The position numbers were made by a program, and so were the translations under genes. 64,000 nucleotides of DNA from Trebonia sp963773105 (lineage in GTDB: Bacteria > Actinomycetota > Actinomycetes > Streptosporangiales > Streptosporangiaceae), in contig CAVZAA010000003.1 in the NCBI GenBank assembly GCA_963773105.1, positions 620,001 through 684,000 on the forward strand, in the 5' to 3' direction. The notes below the pieces were generated by a model. It saw only the letters and a list, made by a program, of their open reading frames with translations. It did no database searches and was not told the DNA's origin. Positions 55,628 through 64,000 of the stretch are shown one piece after another. The stretch's first letter is position 1. The number at the start of each line of letters is the position of its first letter.

Positions 55628-56395
55628 CTAGGCCGCCTGGCCGGGGAAGGCGCGCAGGACCGCGGCGGTGCGGCTGGAGACCTGCAGCCTGCCGTAGATG
55701 TTCTCCAGGTGCGTGCGCACGGTGCCCTCGGACACCCCCAGGCGCCGCGCGATCTGGGCATTGGTATGCCCGTCGGCCACCAGCCGGAGCAGGTCGGTCT
55801 GCCGCGGGGTGAGCGGGGAACTCTGGGCGCGGCGGCGTTCGGCGTCCAGGTAGGCCTGGTGCAGGTGAGGGCGGATCAGGGTGAGCAGGGCCCGGTCGCG
55901 CTCGGAGAAGTCAGGGCCGCAGAAGCGGAAAAAGTACAGCCTGACGGTCCGGCCGGAGCCGCGACTGGGGCCGGGCGGCTCGGGCAGGCAGAGCTGGAGC
56001 TCGTGCTCGATTCCCTGCGGCCGGTACACATCGGCGTACATGCCGCTCGAGTGCCACTGCCGGACGGAGTGGAAATCCGCGATCTTCAGCACGCTACGGA
56101 GGTCGCCGGTCCGGTCCGGGTAGCTGCAGGGCCCGCTGTCCCAGTAGTGCCGCCAGTGCGCACGGTCCAGGTCCGGGTCCGGCTCGCCGTCGTCCGGGAT
56201 GCCCTGGTTGAACCAGTAACCCTGCCGCCCGCTGTCAAACCCCTGGAACAGCACGCAGTCGCAGCGGATCTGGCCCATCAGGTCGCTGAGCAGGGACACC
56301 GGCAGGCCCTGGGCCGGAAGGTCTTCGCGCACGGCGGTGACGATCTCCGCCAGCCGGCAGAGGTCGGATTCGCTGGCTGCGACGAGGCTGGTCAT
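55628..56395 (-). CDS. LuxR-family transcriptional regulator
   Basis: A 255-residue single-gene regulator. The C-terminal LuxR helix-turn-helix is clear: PLTPRQTDLLRLVADGHTNA and RRLGVSEGTVRTHLENIYGR. The N-terminal 180 residues are a GAF-like or unclassified sensor domain rich in aromatic residues (YWFNQGIPDDGEPDPDLDRA, HSVRQWHSSGMYADVYRPQG). No receiver domain is present. It sits between the GH3 and GH87-like genes, so control of glucan breakdown is a fair guess only. Confidence 0.88.
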   Translation of the reverse strand: MTSLVAASESDLCRLAEIVTAVREDLPAQGLPVSLLSDLMGQIRCDCVLFQGFDSGRQGYWFNQGIPDDGEPDPDLDRAHWRHYWDSGPCSYPDRTGDLRSVLKIADFHSVRQWHSSGMYADVYRPQGIEHELQLCLPEPPGPSRGSGRTVRLYFFRFCGPDFSERDRALLTLIRPHLHQAYLDAERRRAQSSPLTPRQTDLLRLVADGHTNAQIARRLGVSEGTVRTHLENIYGRLQVSSRTAAVLRAFPGQAA

Positions 56396-56516
56396 GCCTC
56401 TCACGGTACGCCAGGCCCCCTGACCTGGGCATCCGTAGATCGTCGGATGGTGACGGGACCACCCGGTCGCCCACACTGGCAGTTGACCGATCGCGCTAGA
56501 AACGAAGGAGACCGTC

Positions 56517-56822
56517 ATGAACCGCATCCAGCGCGCCCGCCGTGCCGCTGCCGCCGTCACCGGGCTGGCGCTGAGCTGGCTGGTCCTGGCCACCGTCGCG
56601 CCCGCCGCGTTCGCCCGGGTGGTCCCGGCACAGGGCGGGCCTGGCGAGGTCGCTGCGCCCGCCGCAGTCCCCGCCGCGACCCGCCTCGTCGTGGTGGGCG
56701 GCACGCCCGGCTGGCAGATCGCCCTGATCGCCGTCGGAGCCGCGCTGCTCGCGGCCGGCCTGGCCGTGCTGGCCGACCGGGCCTGGACCGCGCACCGCAG
56801 GACCGCCCTGCCGGCCACCTGA
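56517..56822 (+). CDS. Small secreted/membrane-anchored protein
   Basis: A 101-residue protein with an N-terminal signal (AAAVTGLALSWLVLATVAPA), an Ala/Pro/Val-rich middle and a C-terminal membrane helix (WQIALIAVGAALLAAGLAVL) followed by basic residues. GAAGGAG is well placed before the ATG. Such signal-plus-anchor proteins are common in actinomycetes; no family is recognised. Confidence 0.7.
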   Translation: MNRIQRARRAAAAVTGLALSWLVLATVAPAAFARVVPAQGGPGEVAAPAAVPAATRLVVVGGTPGWQIALIAVGAALLAAGLAVLADRAWTAHRRTALPAT

Positions 56823-57038
56823 GGGAGCATTGGGCCAGGCCGGGCCCGGTGGCGCGTCCCGCGGTCGCCGGGCGCGCCACCCGGGCGCAAATCTGCGTAA
56901 TTTCGTAGGTAATTTACAGAATTAAATACAGTTATTGCATCATGTCGTCGGTAAATGTATGTTCCGGTTGACCGAAGATCAGCGCTGCTCAGGGGGACGC
57001 AGGCGGCTGATATCACCCGCCGTCACCGAGGAAGCCCG

Positions 57039-60000
57039 ATGATGTCCCTCGCAGTCCGAGCAATCCGTCGAACGTCGCGCCGTCGCCTCGGCGGCCTGCT
57101 CGCCGTGTGCAGCGCGGTGGCAGTCCTGCTGTGCGTCCCCCTACTTGCGGCCGCGCCCGGCGCGGTCGCGTCGGCTCAGCCCGCGTCCTATCAGGCGCCG
57201 GGCACCCCGAGCCCGAGCGTGGCCGGGGCGACCACGCCCTTCACCACCTACGAGGCACCGGAGGCCGCCCTCGGCGGCGGAGCCAGCGTGGTGTCGCTGA
57301 CCTCGGCGCCCACCGGCGAGTACGACTCCCCGCAGGGCGAGGCCGACGGCCATGCGTACGTGCAGTTGACCGGCCCCGGCCAGTCCATCCAGTGGACCAA
57401 CAACACCGGCCAGCCGATCAACTTCATCAATGTGCGGGCGTCCATTCCCGACTCGTCCACCGGCGGCGGCAGCACGGCCACCCTGGACCTGTACGTGAAC
57501 GGCACGTTCCGGCAGGCGCTGAGCATGAACTCCATTCAGAGCTGGCAGTACGAGGGCAACAACAACTACAACGGGAGCGATCAGAACCCGGCCGACGGCG
57601 ACCCGCGCGACTTCTGGGACGAGTTCCACGCGTTCATCACCGGCGCCGCGATTCCCCCGGGGGCGACGTTCAGCCTGCAGAAAGACTCGACCAACACGGC
57701 CTCGTTCTACTGGATCAACTCGATTGACCTGTGGAACGCGCCCGCGCCGGCCGCCCAGCCCGCCAACTCGATCTCGATCACGAGCTGCGGGGCGGTGGCC
57801 GACAACACGCCGACCAACGGCGCGGCGGCGCCCGGCGCGACCGACAGCACCGTCGACATCCAGAACTGCATCACCCAGGCGGCCTCGGCGGGCAAGATCC
57901 TCTGGATCCCGCAGGGCACCTTCTACCTGATCGGCACGTCCGGCCTGGTGGCGCAGAACGTGACCATCGAAGGGGCAGGCTACTGGTACAGCGAGGTCTA
58001 CCGCGACGTGCCGCTGCCCAACAACACGCCGCTGGGGGCGGCGTTCCAGTGCTATTCGTGTCAGCTGGAGAACTTCCACATCGACTCGGACGCGATGAGC
58101 CGCGCGGAAGTCGACGGCGGGGGCGGGGCCGAGGACACCACGGGTAACAACTGGCTCATCGAGGGCATGTGGGTGCAGCACGTGGAGTCCAGCCTGTGGG
58201 CCTCCGGCAGCGGCGGGACGGCGGAGAACAACCTGTTCACGGTGATCTTCGCCGACGGCTGCAACCTGAACAACGTCTCGCTCACCGGCACGTCGGGCAG
58301 CAACCTGACCGCGACCAACAACTTCATCCGCGGCACCGGCGACGACGGCATGGCGATCAACTCGGTCGCCTACAACGGCAGCCAGACCTACACCGCGATG
58401 TCCGACATCACGATGTCCCATAACACCGTGATCGCCCCGTGGGGGGGTAAGGGCATCGGGATCTACGGCGGCAGCGGCCACCTCGTCGAGGACAACTTCA
58501 TCTCCGATACCGCGCGCTACATCGGCCTTGGCGTGGGCCGGTTCGGGGTGAACGGCAGCGACATGCTCGGCGCCACGGTGACCGGGAATGTGATCGTCAG
58601 GTCGGGCGGGAACGCCTACTTCCAGGGGCAGCCGGCCCTGCAGATCGGCAACGGCGGAGACGGGCAGAACGTCGGCACCGTCACCGACGCGACCGTGACC
58701 GGCAATACGATCATCAACTCGGTGTACGACTCGATCGGCTTCTCCACCTCCACCAGCACCGACCTGGCCGACAACACGATCACCAGCCCGTGGCGCAACG
58801 GGATCGTGATCTCGCCGCCGTACTACCCGGCTCCCACCGGCAACGCCGCCATCACCGGCAACTCGGTGACCGGGGTGGGGTCCGGGTTCTCCGCCTTCAG
58901 CAACGACTCCAGCGGCTTCACGGCGACGCTGAGCAACAACAGCTGGCAGACCGGCAGCAGCGAAGGCCCCTACGGCGGGACGCCGTGCCGCGGTGCCGGG
59001 CGTCGTGCAGGCCGAGAACTACGACACCGGCGGCCAGGGGGTGGCCTACAACGCCACCTCGACCAACGGCACCGGCAACAGCTACCGCTCCGACGGTATC
59101 GACCTGGAGGCCACGTCAGACTCGGGCGGCGGCTACGACCTGGGCTGGACATCGGGCGGGCAGTGGTTCCGCTACACCGTCAACGCGGCCTCGGCCGGGA
59201 CCTACACCGTCAGCTTCCGCGTCGCGGCCCCCTCCGCCGTCACCGACGCCCTGCACCTGTCCAGCGCGTCCGGCGCGAACCTGAGCGGGAACGTCAGCAT
59301 CCCCGCAACCGGCGGCTGGCAGAACTGGACCACCGTCGCCGCCACCGTGCAGTTGGCGGCCGGCCAGCAGACCCTCGCCGTCGACCAGGACAACGGCGGC
59401 TGGAACCTCAACTACATGTCCTTCGCCGGCAGCGGCGGCACCAGCTCGCCGCTGACGGCGTCGCCGGCCAGCCTGTCGTTCGGCAGCACCACGGTCGGGT
59501 CGACCAGCGCGGCCCAGACGGTGACGGTATCGAACCCGGGCAGTACTGCGGCGACGGCCACGTCGGTCGGCGTGAGCGGGCCGTTCAGCCAGACCAACAC
59601 CTGCGGCAGCTCGATCGCCGCGGGCGGCTCGTGCACCGTCAGCGTGGAGTTTGCGCCGACGGCGGCGGGCGCGGCCAGCGGGACGCTGTCGGTGGCGTCC
59701 AGTGCGCCGGGCAGCCCGCTGACCGTGGGGCTGTCGGGTACCGGGGTGTCTGCGAACACCAACCTGGCGCTGAACCAGCCGGTGACGGCGAGCGGGTACA
59801 CGCAGACCTACGTTCCCGCGAACGCGGTGGACGGGAACACCAGCAGCTACTGGGAGAGCACGGACAACGCGTTCCCGCAGTGGTTCCAGGTGGACCTCGG
59901 GTCGTCGGTGAGCGTGGGCAGGATCGTGATGGACCTGCCGCCGTCGACCGCCTGGGGGACCCGCACCCAGACGATCACCATCCAGGGCAGCACCGACGGC

Positions 60001-60174
60001 TCCACCTACACCACGCTGGCTGCTTCGGCGGGCTATACGTTCAATCCCTCCACCGGTAACACAGTGACCGTTACCTTTGCCGCCGCCCAGGTCCGCTACG
60101 TCAAGCTGACCTTCACCGCCAACACCGGCTGGCCCGCCGGGCAGCTTTCCGAGCTGCAGGTCTACTCCAGCTGA
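57039..60174 (+). pseudogene. GH87-like beta-helix glucanase with CBM6 and discoidin domains, one frameshift
   Basis: Signal peptide GLLAVCSAVAVLLCVPLLAA is followed by a galactose-binding-like domain, then a right-handed beta-helix beginning CGAVADNTPTNGA. WVQHVESSLWASGSGGTAEN and NFIRGTGDDGMAINS match the mycodextranase/alpha-1,3-glucanase (GH87) active-site strands with its Asp residues. At about 58983 an extra T breaks the frame; beyond it come CBM6 (VPGVVQAENYDTGGQGVAYN), a choice-of-anchor-type Ig-like domain (LTASPASLSFGSTTVGSTSA) and an F5/8 discoidin domain to the TGA at 60174. Without the T the enzyme would have about 1,044 residues. Target: alpha- or mixed glucans of fungal walls, inferred. 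Confidence 0.75.
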
Positions 60175-60188
60175 GATCCAAAAGCCAA

Positions 60189-60237
60189 AGATCAAACTCA
60201 TGATCATCCCGAACGGACCCTGCCCTCCGCGCCACCG
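60189..60237 (-). repeat. Dispersed GGTCCGTTCG element copy (long form, inverted)
   Basis: Read on the minus strand: GCGGTGGCGCGGAGGGCAGG, GTCCGTTCGGGATGATCATG and AGTTTGATCTT. Its right end forms GATCA-N6-TGATC. It begins about 15 bases after the stop of the GH87-like gene. Confidence 0.85.
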
Positions 60238-60323
60238 CAAGCATGTCTCTGGGCCCGGGGCGACCTGAGGGGCCGTCACGACCCCCGGCCGGTCGCTGAT
60301 GCGGAGGGGGCTACCGTGATGGC

Positions 60324-61133
60324 GTGGCGATGCACGAACCTGACGAGGGCGATGTCGTAGAGCAGGGCGGCGCGCCGCTGCGGCTGCCGGGGTGGGCCCG
60401 GCGCCCCCGGTGGCTTCCGGCCCCCGGCCGGGGGCCGTCGCGCGGCGCGGCCGTCCTCGGCGTGGCCGGGCTGATCGTCGGGCTGGCGGCCGGGTACGCG
60501 CTCGGCTACCGGCATCCGGGACAGGCCGCCCGGCCGGCGTCAGCGACGCCGTCGCGGTCGGCAGCGGCCGACGCCGTTCCCTCGGCCGTACCGGGTTTCG
60601 CCGCTCCGGTGTACCCGCCCCCGGCTCCCGGGGGGCCGGCCTACGCCTCCAGCCTCGGCACCGCGGAACTGTCGGGGCTGGCCCAGACCGGCGGGGCCTG
60701 CTCGGCGCAGCACGGCCGGGAGCTCCAGGTCGGCGTGGAGGTGATCAACCTGTCGGACACGGCGGTCACCCTCGGGCAGGCCAGGCCCGTCCTGCCGCTC
60801 GGCGGTCTGCGCCTGGTCTCGCAGCAGTGGGCGCCCTGCGGCGCCCTCTCGCCGTCCTGGCAGGCACCGGACGGCGGCATGATCGTCTTCATCAAGTCAT
60901 CGGCCGGCGTGGTGGAGGTGGGCAGCGCCACCCCGGGAGACGCCGCGGTCCTGCCCCCGAACGGCACCGCCTGGCTCAGCGCCACCTTCCGGGTGCTGGT
61001 GGCCTGCCCGAGCCCGCTGCCGGTGCAGTTCAACGTCCGCTACCAGGACAACGGGCGGACGCACACCGCCCAGCTGGCGGGATTCCCCGACCTACAGCAG
61101 GTCGCCTACAGCGGATGCAAGGGCAGCTCCTAG
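60324..61133 (+). CDS. DUF4232-like membrane-anchored protein
   Basis: A 269-residue protein with a short cytoplasmic tail, one membrane helix (GAAVLGVAGLIVGLAAGYAL), a Pro/Ala-rich linker and an extracellular domain with four Cys. LQVGVEVINLSDTAVTLGQA and VLPPNGTAWLSATFRVLVAC have the pattern of the DUF4232-type beta-sandwich seen in actinomycete surface proteins. GTG at 60324 or ATG at 60330 could be the start. Function unknown. Confidence 0.7.
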   Translation: MAMHEPDEGDVVEQGGAPLRLPGWARRPRWLPAPGRGPSRGAAVLGVAGLIVGLAAGYALGYRHPGQAARPASATPSRSAAADAVPSAVPGFAAPVYPPPAPGGPAYASSLGTAELSGLAQTGGACSAQHGRELQVGVEVINLSDTAVTLGQARPVLPLGGLRLVSQQWAPCGALSPSWQAPDGGMIVFIKSSAGVVEVGSATPGDAAVLPPNGTAWLSATFRVLVACPSPLPVQFNVRYQDNGRTHTAQLAGFPDLQQVAYSGCKGSS

Positions 61134-61173
61134 CCTCGGGCTTTCGCGAGGGCTCCTCGTTGGCGAGGCATAG

Positions 61174-61213
61174 CGACACCACAGCCCCGGCGAAGGCGCG
61201 GGCTGTGGTGTCG
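61174..61213. terminator. Bidirectional hairpin terminator
   Basis: CGACACCACAGCCC and GGGCTGTGGTGTCG form a perfect 14-bp stem with a 12-base loop between the converging DUF4232-like and hemerythrin genes. It can serve both. Confidence 0.8.
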
Positions 61214-61227
61214 GGTGGCGAGCTGGG

Positions 61228-61878
61228 TCAGCCGCGGATCGCGGTGGTTTCGCGGGTGAACTGGCGATGGCCGATCAGCTTGAATGCCAAACGAGCGGGG
61301 GCCGGCACGACCTGCAGGAACCTCTGCCGTTCCGCGTCATCGGTTTCCTCGGTGATGTGGCCGAGCATGACCAGCCGCCGCGTGACCGGAATCGCGCTCA
61401 TGCCGTGCTTGCCGAGCGCGTCCCATTCCCCTTGCGTCAGCGTGACCGAGACGATCGGGAGCAGTTTCTGCTCCTCCTCGGCCAGGTGATCGATCAGTGT
61501 CGGCATCGTGGCCTCGATGAGGGCCGCCATCCGCTCGCCGGCGGCGGCGTCCGCGCTCGCTGTCCACGCCGGCAGCTCGGCGCCGATGGCCGCAACGGCG
61601 TCGTTGACCTGCGCGTGCTGCGCGTCCATGCGGTCCATCAGCTCCGGGTCGAGCGCTGCTCGCTCGCGCAGCAAGGGAAAGAGCAGCTCGTCCTCGCCGG
61701 TGTGGTGCGTGTGGAGGAAGTGCAACATCTCCCGGGCGTGCGCGCCGATGACCTCGGATCGCGCCCGATCGTTCGCCGCGGAGCGGAACAGTCGGGGGAG
61801 CTGACCGAACTCGCGCCGGATGACGCGGTGGATCAGGACCATCTCGTGGGTATCGACGCCGGGTCCGGAGGTGCTCAT
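61228..61878 (-). CDS. Hemerythrin-domain protein
   Basis: A 216-residue four-helix protein. The iron-ligand pattern is visible: an N-terminal His in DTHEMVLIHRVIRREFG, FLHTHHTGEDELLFPLLRER with His and Glu, MDAQHAQVNDAV, and DHLAEEEQKLLPIV. It probably binds a di-iron site that senses or stores O2, NO or oxidants. The start overlaps the stop of the NmrA-type gene by 4 bp, so the two form an operon. Confidence 0.9.
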   Translation of the reverse strand: MSTSGPGVDTHEMVLIHRVIRREFGQLPRLFRSAANDRARSEVIGAHAREMLHFLHTHHTGEDELLFPLLRERAALDPELMDRMDAQHAQVNDAVAAIGAELPAWTASADAAAGERMAALIEATMPTLIDHLAEEEQKLLPIVSVTLTQGEWDALGKHGMSAIPVTRRLVMLGHITEETDDAERQRFLQVVPAPARLAFKLIGHRQFTRETTAIRG

Positions 61879-62744
61879 CGTGACTCCCCGATCGTCGCGG
61901 CGTTCTGGATGGCTTCGTGCGCCGTGGTTGCTGGCCGCCCGATGAGCTTCACCAGGTCGTCGCTAGCGGTGAACAACTCTCCGCGAGCCAGGCCGGCATC
62001 GGCGTCGGCGACGGCGGCGGCCATCTCTGGGGGCAGCCCTGCCGCGGTCAGGGCGCCGGTGTAGTCAGCGACGGACATGTCCTGGTAGGCGATGTGGGTG
62101 CCGAGGACGTCGCTGATCGTGGCGGCGAGTTCGGTCAGGGTGAACGGCGTTCCGCCCAGCTCGTAGGTCGCTCCGAGGTGCCCGTCCTGCGTCAGCACCG
62201 CGGCGGCGGCGGCCGCGTAGTCGCGTCGGCTGGCCGCGCTGACCAGACCGTCGTGCGCGCTGCCCAGCAGTGCGTGGTACCGGGTGATCATCGGGAGCTG
62301 GTCGGTGTAGTTCTCCAAGTACCATCCGTTGCGCAGGATGACGAACGCCGAACCGCTGTCACGCAGGTAGTCCTCGGTGCGGCGATGTTGCTCAGCCAGC
62401 GTCATTTGCGCGGTCGAGGCGTTGACGATGCTGGTGTACACGATCTGGGACACGCCCGCCCGGGCGGCCGCGTCGATGGCGTTGCGGGCGTTGTCGAATC
62501 GCTCCCCGACTGTCGTCGTCGAGACCAGCAGGATCGCGTCGGCGCCCGCGAATGCGTCGTCGAGGGTGATCGGGTCGGCGAAGTCCGCACGCCGCACCGT
62601 GAGCCCGTTCTGCGCGAGGTCGGTGAGTTTGTCAACGTCGCGGCCGGTGGCCACGATCTGCGCAGGCGACGTTCCGACGGCGAGGAGTTGATCGACGACG
62701 AGCCGGCCGAGGTGACCTGATGCTCCGGTGATGACAGTGGACAT
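61875..62744 (-). CDS. NmrA/QorB-like NAD(P)H-binding oxidoreductase
   Basis: A 289-residue atypical SDR starting STVITGASGHLGRLVVDQLL, with the NADP motif and a basic residue at TGRD, and the NmrA-type VYTSIVNASTAQMTLAEQHR and VILRNGWYLENYTDQLP. Relatives are NADPH:quinone oxidoreductases (QorB) or redox-sensing regulators. It leads a two-gene operon with the hemerythrin protein and is preceded by two dyads that may bind the nearby MarR protein. Confidence 0.9.
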   Translation of the reverse strand: MSTVITGASGHLGRLVVDQLLAVGTSPAQIVATGRDVDKLTDLAQNGLTVRRADFADPITLDDAFAGADAILLVSTTTVGERFDNARNAIDAAARAGVSQIVYTSIVNASTAQMTLAEQHRRTEDYLRDSGSAFVILRNGWYLENYTDQLPMITRYHALLGSAHDGLVSAASRRDYAAAAAAVLTQDGHLGATYELGGTPFTLTELAATISDVLGTHIAYQDMSVADYTGALTAAGLPPEMAAAVADADAGLARGELFTASDDLVKLIGRPATTAHEAIQNAATIGESR

Positions 62745-62878
62745 GGTGTTTCCCTTCGAGAGGGTGCGGTGTGCGTCGGCGCCCCGCGGTGGGTGCGCGG
62801 CAAGGGTGCTCCCGACATCGGTGAGGTGGTAGCGCGGGTCTGCGAGCGGTACCCGCCTATCGACGAAAATCGTCAGGA

Positions 62879-62911
62879 ACTTTTACTAAAAGTAGTCAAT
62901 AGATCTGACTA
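62879..62911. promoter_or_regulatory. Two overlapping dyads upstream of the NmrA-hemerythrin operon
   Basis: ACTTTTA-c-TAAAAGT (62879-62893) is a perfect 15-bp palindrome and directly abuts TAGTCA-N7-TGACTA (62893-62911). The TAGTCAA/TTGACTA heptamer recurs at 63647-63653 on the other side of the MarR gene. Confidence 0.55.
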
Positions 62912-63002
62912 TGTCAAGGCGGGTCGAAGCGTGCTGGCGCCGACTGGCCCCGGCCGACCGGGCGAACGGGAATCGGGTGCGGACGGCTCGGCGCGGCCGG
63001 GT

Positions 63003-63446
63003 TTACCGCGCGTAGGGGTCGGTGATCTCGCGGAGCTGATCCAGGATCTGGTGCAACAACGTGAAGTTGCGGGTGCCCAGGTAGGCCTTCCACTCCGAGA
63101 AAATCTCGTCGCGCGTCGCCGCGGCCACCTCGACCGCCCGCCGGCCACGTTGCTCGATCACGATCAACCGGGCACGGCCATCCGCGGGGTCGGGTACCCG
63201 GCGGACATAGCCCAGGCGTTCCAGTTGATCGACCAGCACGCCGGCGCTCTGCTTGCTCATTTGCGCCTGGTCAGCGAGGTCCGTGAGGCGCGAACCGTCC
63301 GGGTCGATGCGTTGAAACACCCGGCACTGGGCGAGGGTCCAGTCGTCGAATCCGGCATCCTGGAGGGCACGGAAAATCCGGTCCTCGGCGTACCGGTACG
63401 GGATGAACAACGACACCCCTAGATCAACCCGCTGCTCGTCGCCCAT
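63003..63446 (-). CDS. MarR-family transcriptional regulator
   Basis: A MarR protein of about 147 residues: DDWTLAQCRVFQRIDPDGSR, the recognition helix SKQSAGVLVDQLERLGYVRR and wing VPDPADGRARLIVIEQ. One Cys in the first DNA-binding region helix (AQCRVF) could be redox active. Genes of this type lie next to quinone reductases that they repress. The start at 63446 (MGDEQRV) is taken; earlier Met codons are in frame at 63467 and 63464. Confidence 0.87.
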   Translation of the reverse strand: MGDEQRVDLGVSLFIPYRYAEDRIFRALQDAGFDDWTLAQCRVFQRIDPDGSRLTDLADQAQMSKQSAGVLVDQLERLGYVRRVPDPADGRARLIVIEQRGRRAVEVAAATRDEIFSEWKAYLGTRNFTLLHQILDQLREITDPYAR

Positions 63447-63794
63447 GCCGCCCTCGGCTCCCATCACCCACCTGATCCCACAAGGTTCACACCCTACGCC
63501 AACGCCGCCGAGCCAGATCGCCGCCGACCCGACCGCAGCGGCGCGTGCGCTGCACTGCGTTCCGCAGGCGCCATCTGTCCGTCAGCGACCTCGCACCTGT
63601 TGCCGTTGCCATCGGCGCTGCCGTACAACTACAGTAGTAAAGGTTCTTGACTAATATGAGCGGCGGCTCGGATATGAACATCGGCTCCGCCATCCCCTTA
63701 CTTCCTGCACTTGGACCGGAAGCCGGTGGACGCCACAGCTCGCCCCGACCAAAAGCCTGCAAGTCGCTTTCAGGCGGCTGGATATTCTATGCAT
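63447..63794. other. Intergenic region upstream of DUF2127 gene
   Basis: About 350 bases between divergent genes. It holds TAGTAAAGGTTCTTGACTA at 63635-63653, similar to the dyad upstream of the NmrA gene. No gene was recognised. Confidence 0.45.
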
Positions 63795-64000
63795 ATGGAC
63801 TGGAGCCTGTTCGGCTGTGCTCGCAGCGGCCACGTGACGTACGAGCCGAGCGAGCCGGAATTGCGGGAGCGGCTGGTCGTTCCTACCGCGGCGGGGCCGG
63901 CCTGGCGGTGCCTGCGCTGCGGCGCGTACGCGACCGAAGGGCCGCACGGCAGCGGTCCGGCGGCGGAGGCCCCGCTGGTCCGTCGGGGTAAGGAACTGCG
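63795..64000 (+). CDS. DUF2127-family membrane protein, N-terminus (partial)
   Basis: The frame from the ATG at 63795 begins MDWSLFGCARSGHVTYEPSE and includes WRCLRCGAYATEGPHGSGPA. The C-x(5)-H and C-x2-C residues form the small zinc-ribbon-like head that precedes the membrane helices in the DUF2127 family. The gene runs off the end of the window. Function unknown. Confidence 0.75.
   Translation, partial: MDWSLFGCARSGHVTYEPSEPELRERLVVPTAAGPAWRCLRCGAYATEGPHGSGPAAEAPLVRRGKEL

Noticed and set aside
1..64000. tRNA, rRNA, insertion sequences with transposase genes, CRISPR arrays
   Set aside because: None could be recognised by eye; no transposase-like protein is encoded in an intact frame.

Overview
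The window is about 70% GC, densely packed and coding on both strands, with many GTG/TTG starts and 1-4 bp start/stop overlaps. Gene content points to a soil-type actinomycete: a mycothiol-dependent (MDMPI-fold) enzyme, a deazaflavin (F420)-type nitroreductase, a DUF574 SAM methyltransferase, a DUF222/13E12 HNH protein, an FxLD-system methyltransferase, Tat-exported phosphatases and large secreted glycosidases. No tRNA, rRNA or CRISPR array was seen. The genus cannot be fixed from the sequence alone.

Layout. 0-6 kb: the end of a flavin reductase, a Crp/Fnr regulator, and a branched-chain amino-acid-type ABC transporter split into livG-livM-livH-binding protein (minus strand) and a divergent livF. 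6-14.2 kb: an epimerase/DUF2867 protein, an OmpR-type two-component pair, a secreted BNR-repeat protein, an MDMPI-like enzyme, an Rpn-type nuclease and a LuxR response regulator preceded by a histidine-kinase relic. 14.4-23.7 kb: MerR, a broken phosphodiesterase, a DUF574 methyltransferase, a divergent thiolase/SDR pair around a perfect operator, MarR with a three-copy motif at 33-bp spacing, a SnoaL-like Tat protein, VOC, a hydrolase pseudogene and a TDT-family permease. 23.7-32.3 kb: redox genes (cytochrome b/molybdopterin oxidoreductase, GMC oxidoreductase, type II NADH dehydrogenase), three of them interrupted by single-base frameshifts, then an MFS transporter. 32.4-36.6 kb: an accessory patch with HNH/13E12, pseudogene fragments, a Phd/RelE-type toxin-antitoxin pair and a STAS protein. 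37-46.9 kb: two Tat-type secreted phosphoesterases, VOC proteins, DDN and DHFR-like reductases, the FxLD methyltransferase, a DMT permease and a geranylgeranyl-reductase-type flavoprotein. 46.9-51.4 kb: one stop-free frame joining an MFS-universal-stress-protein fusion to a papain-fold/KAP P-loop NTPase. 51.4-60.2 kb: a shattered secreted GH3 glucosidase with malectin repeats, a LuxR regulator and a GH87-like beta-helix glucanase with CBM6 and discoidin domains. 60.3-64 kb: a DUF4232-like protein, hemerythrin, NmrA-type reductase, MarR and the start of a DUF2127 protein.

Two features cut across the window. First, a roughly 45-bp intergenic element with core GGTCCGTTCG followed by GAATTTGA recurs at least seven times over 60 kb, mostly at 3' ends of genes. 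Second, about nine otherwise convincing genes carry frameshifts, most of which look like single-base indels, which is either gene decay or residual assembly error and should be settled before reading biology into them. The best candidate for an undescribed system is the papain-fold/KAP NTPase protein, whose catalytic Cys position is Val.
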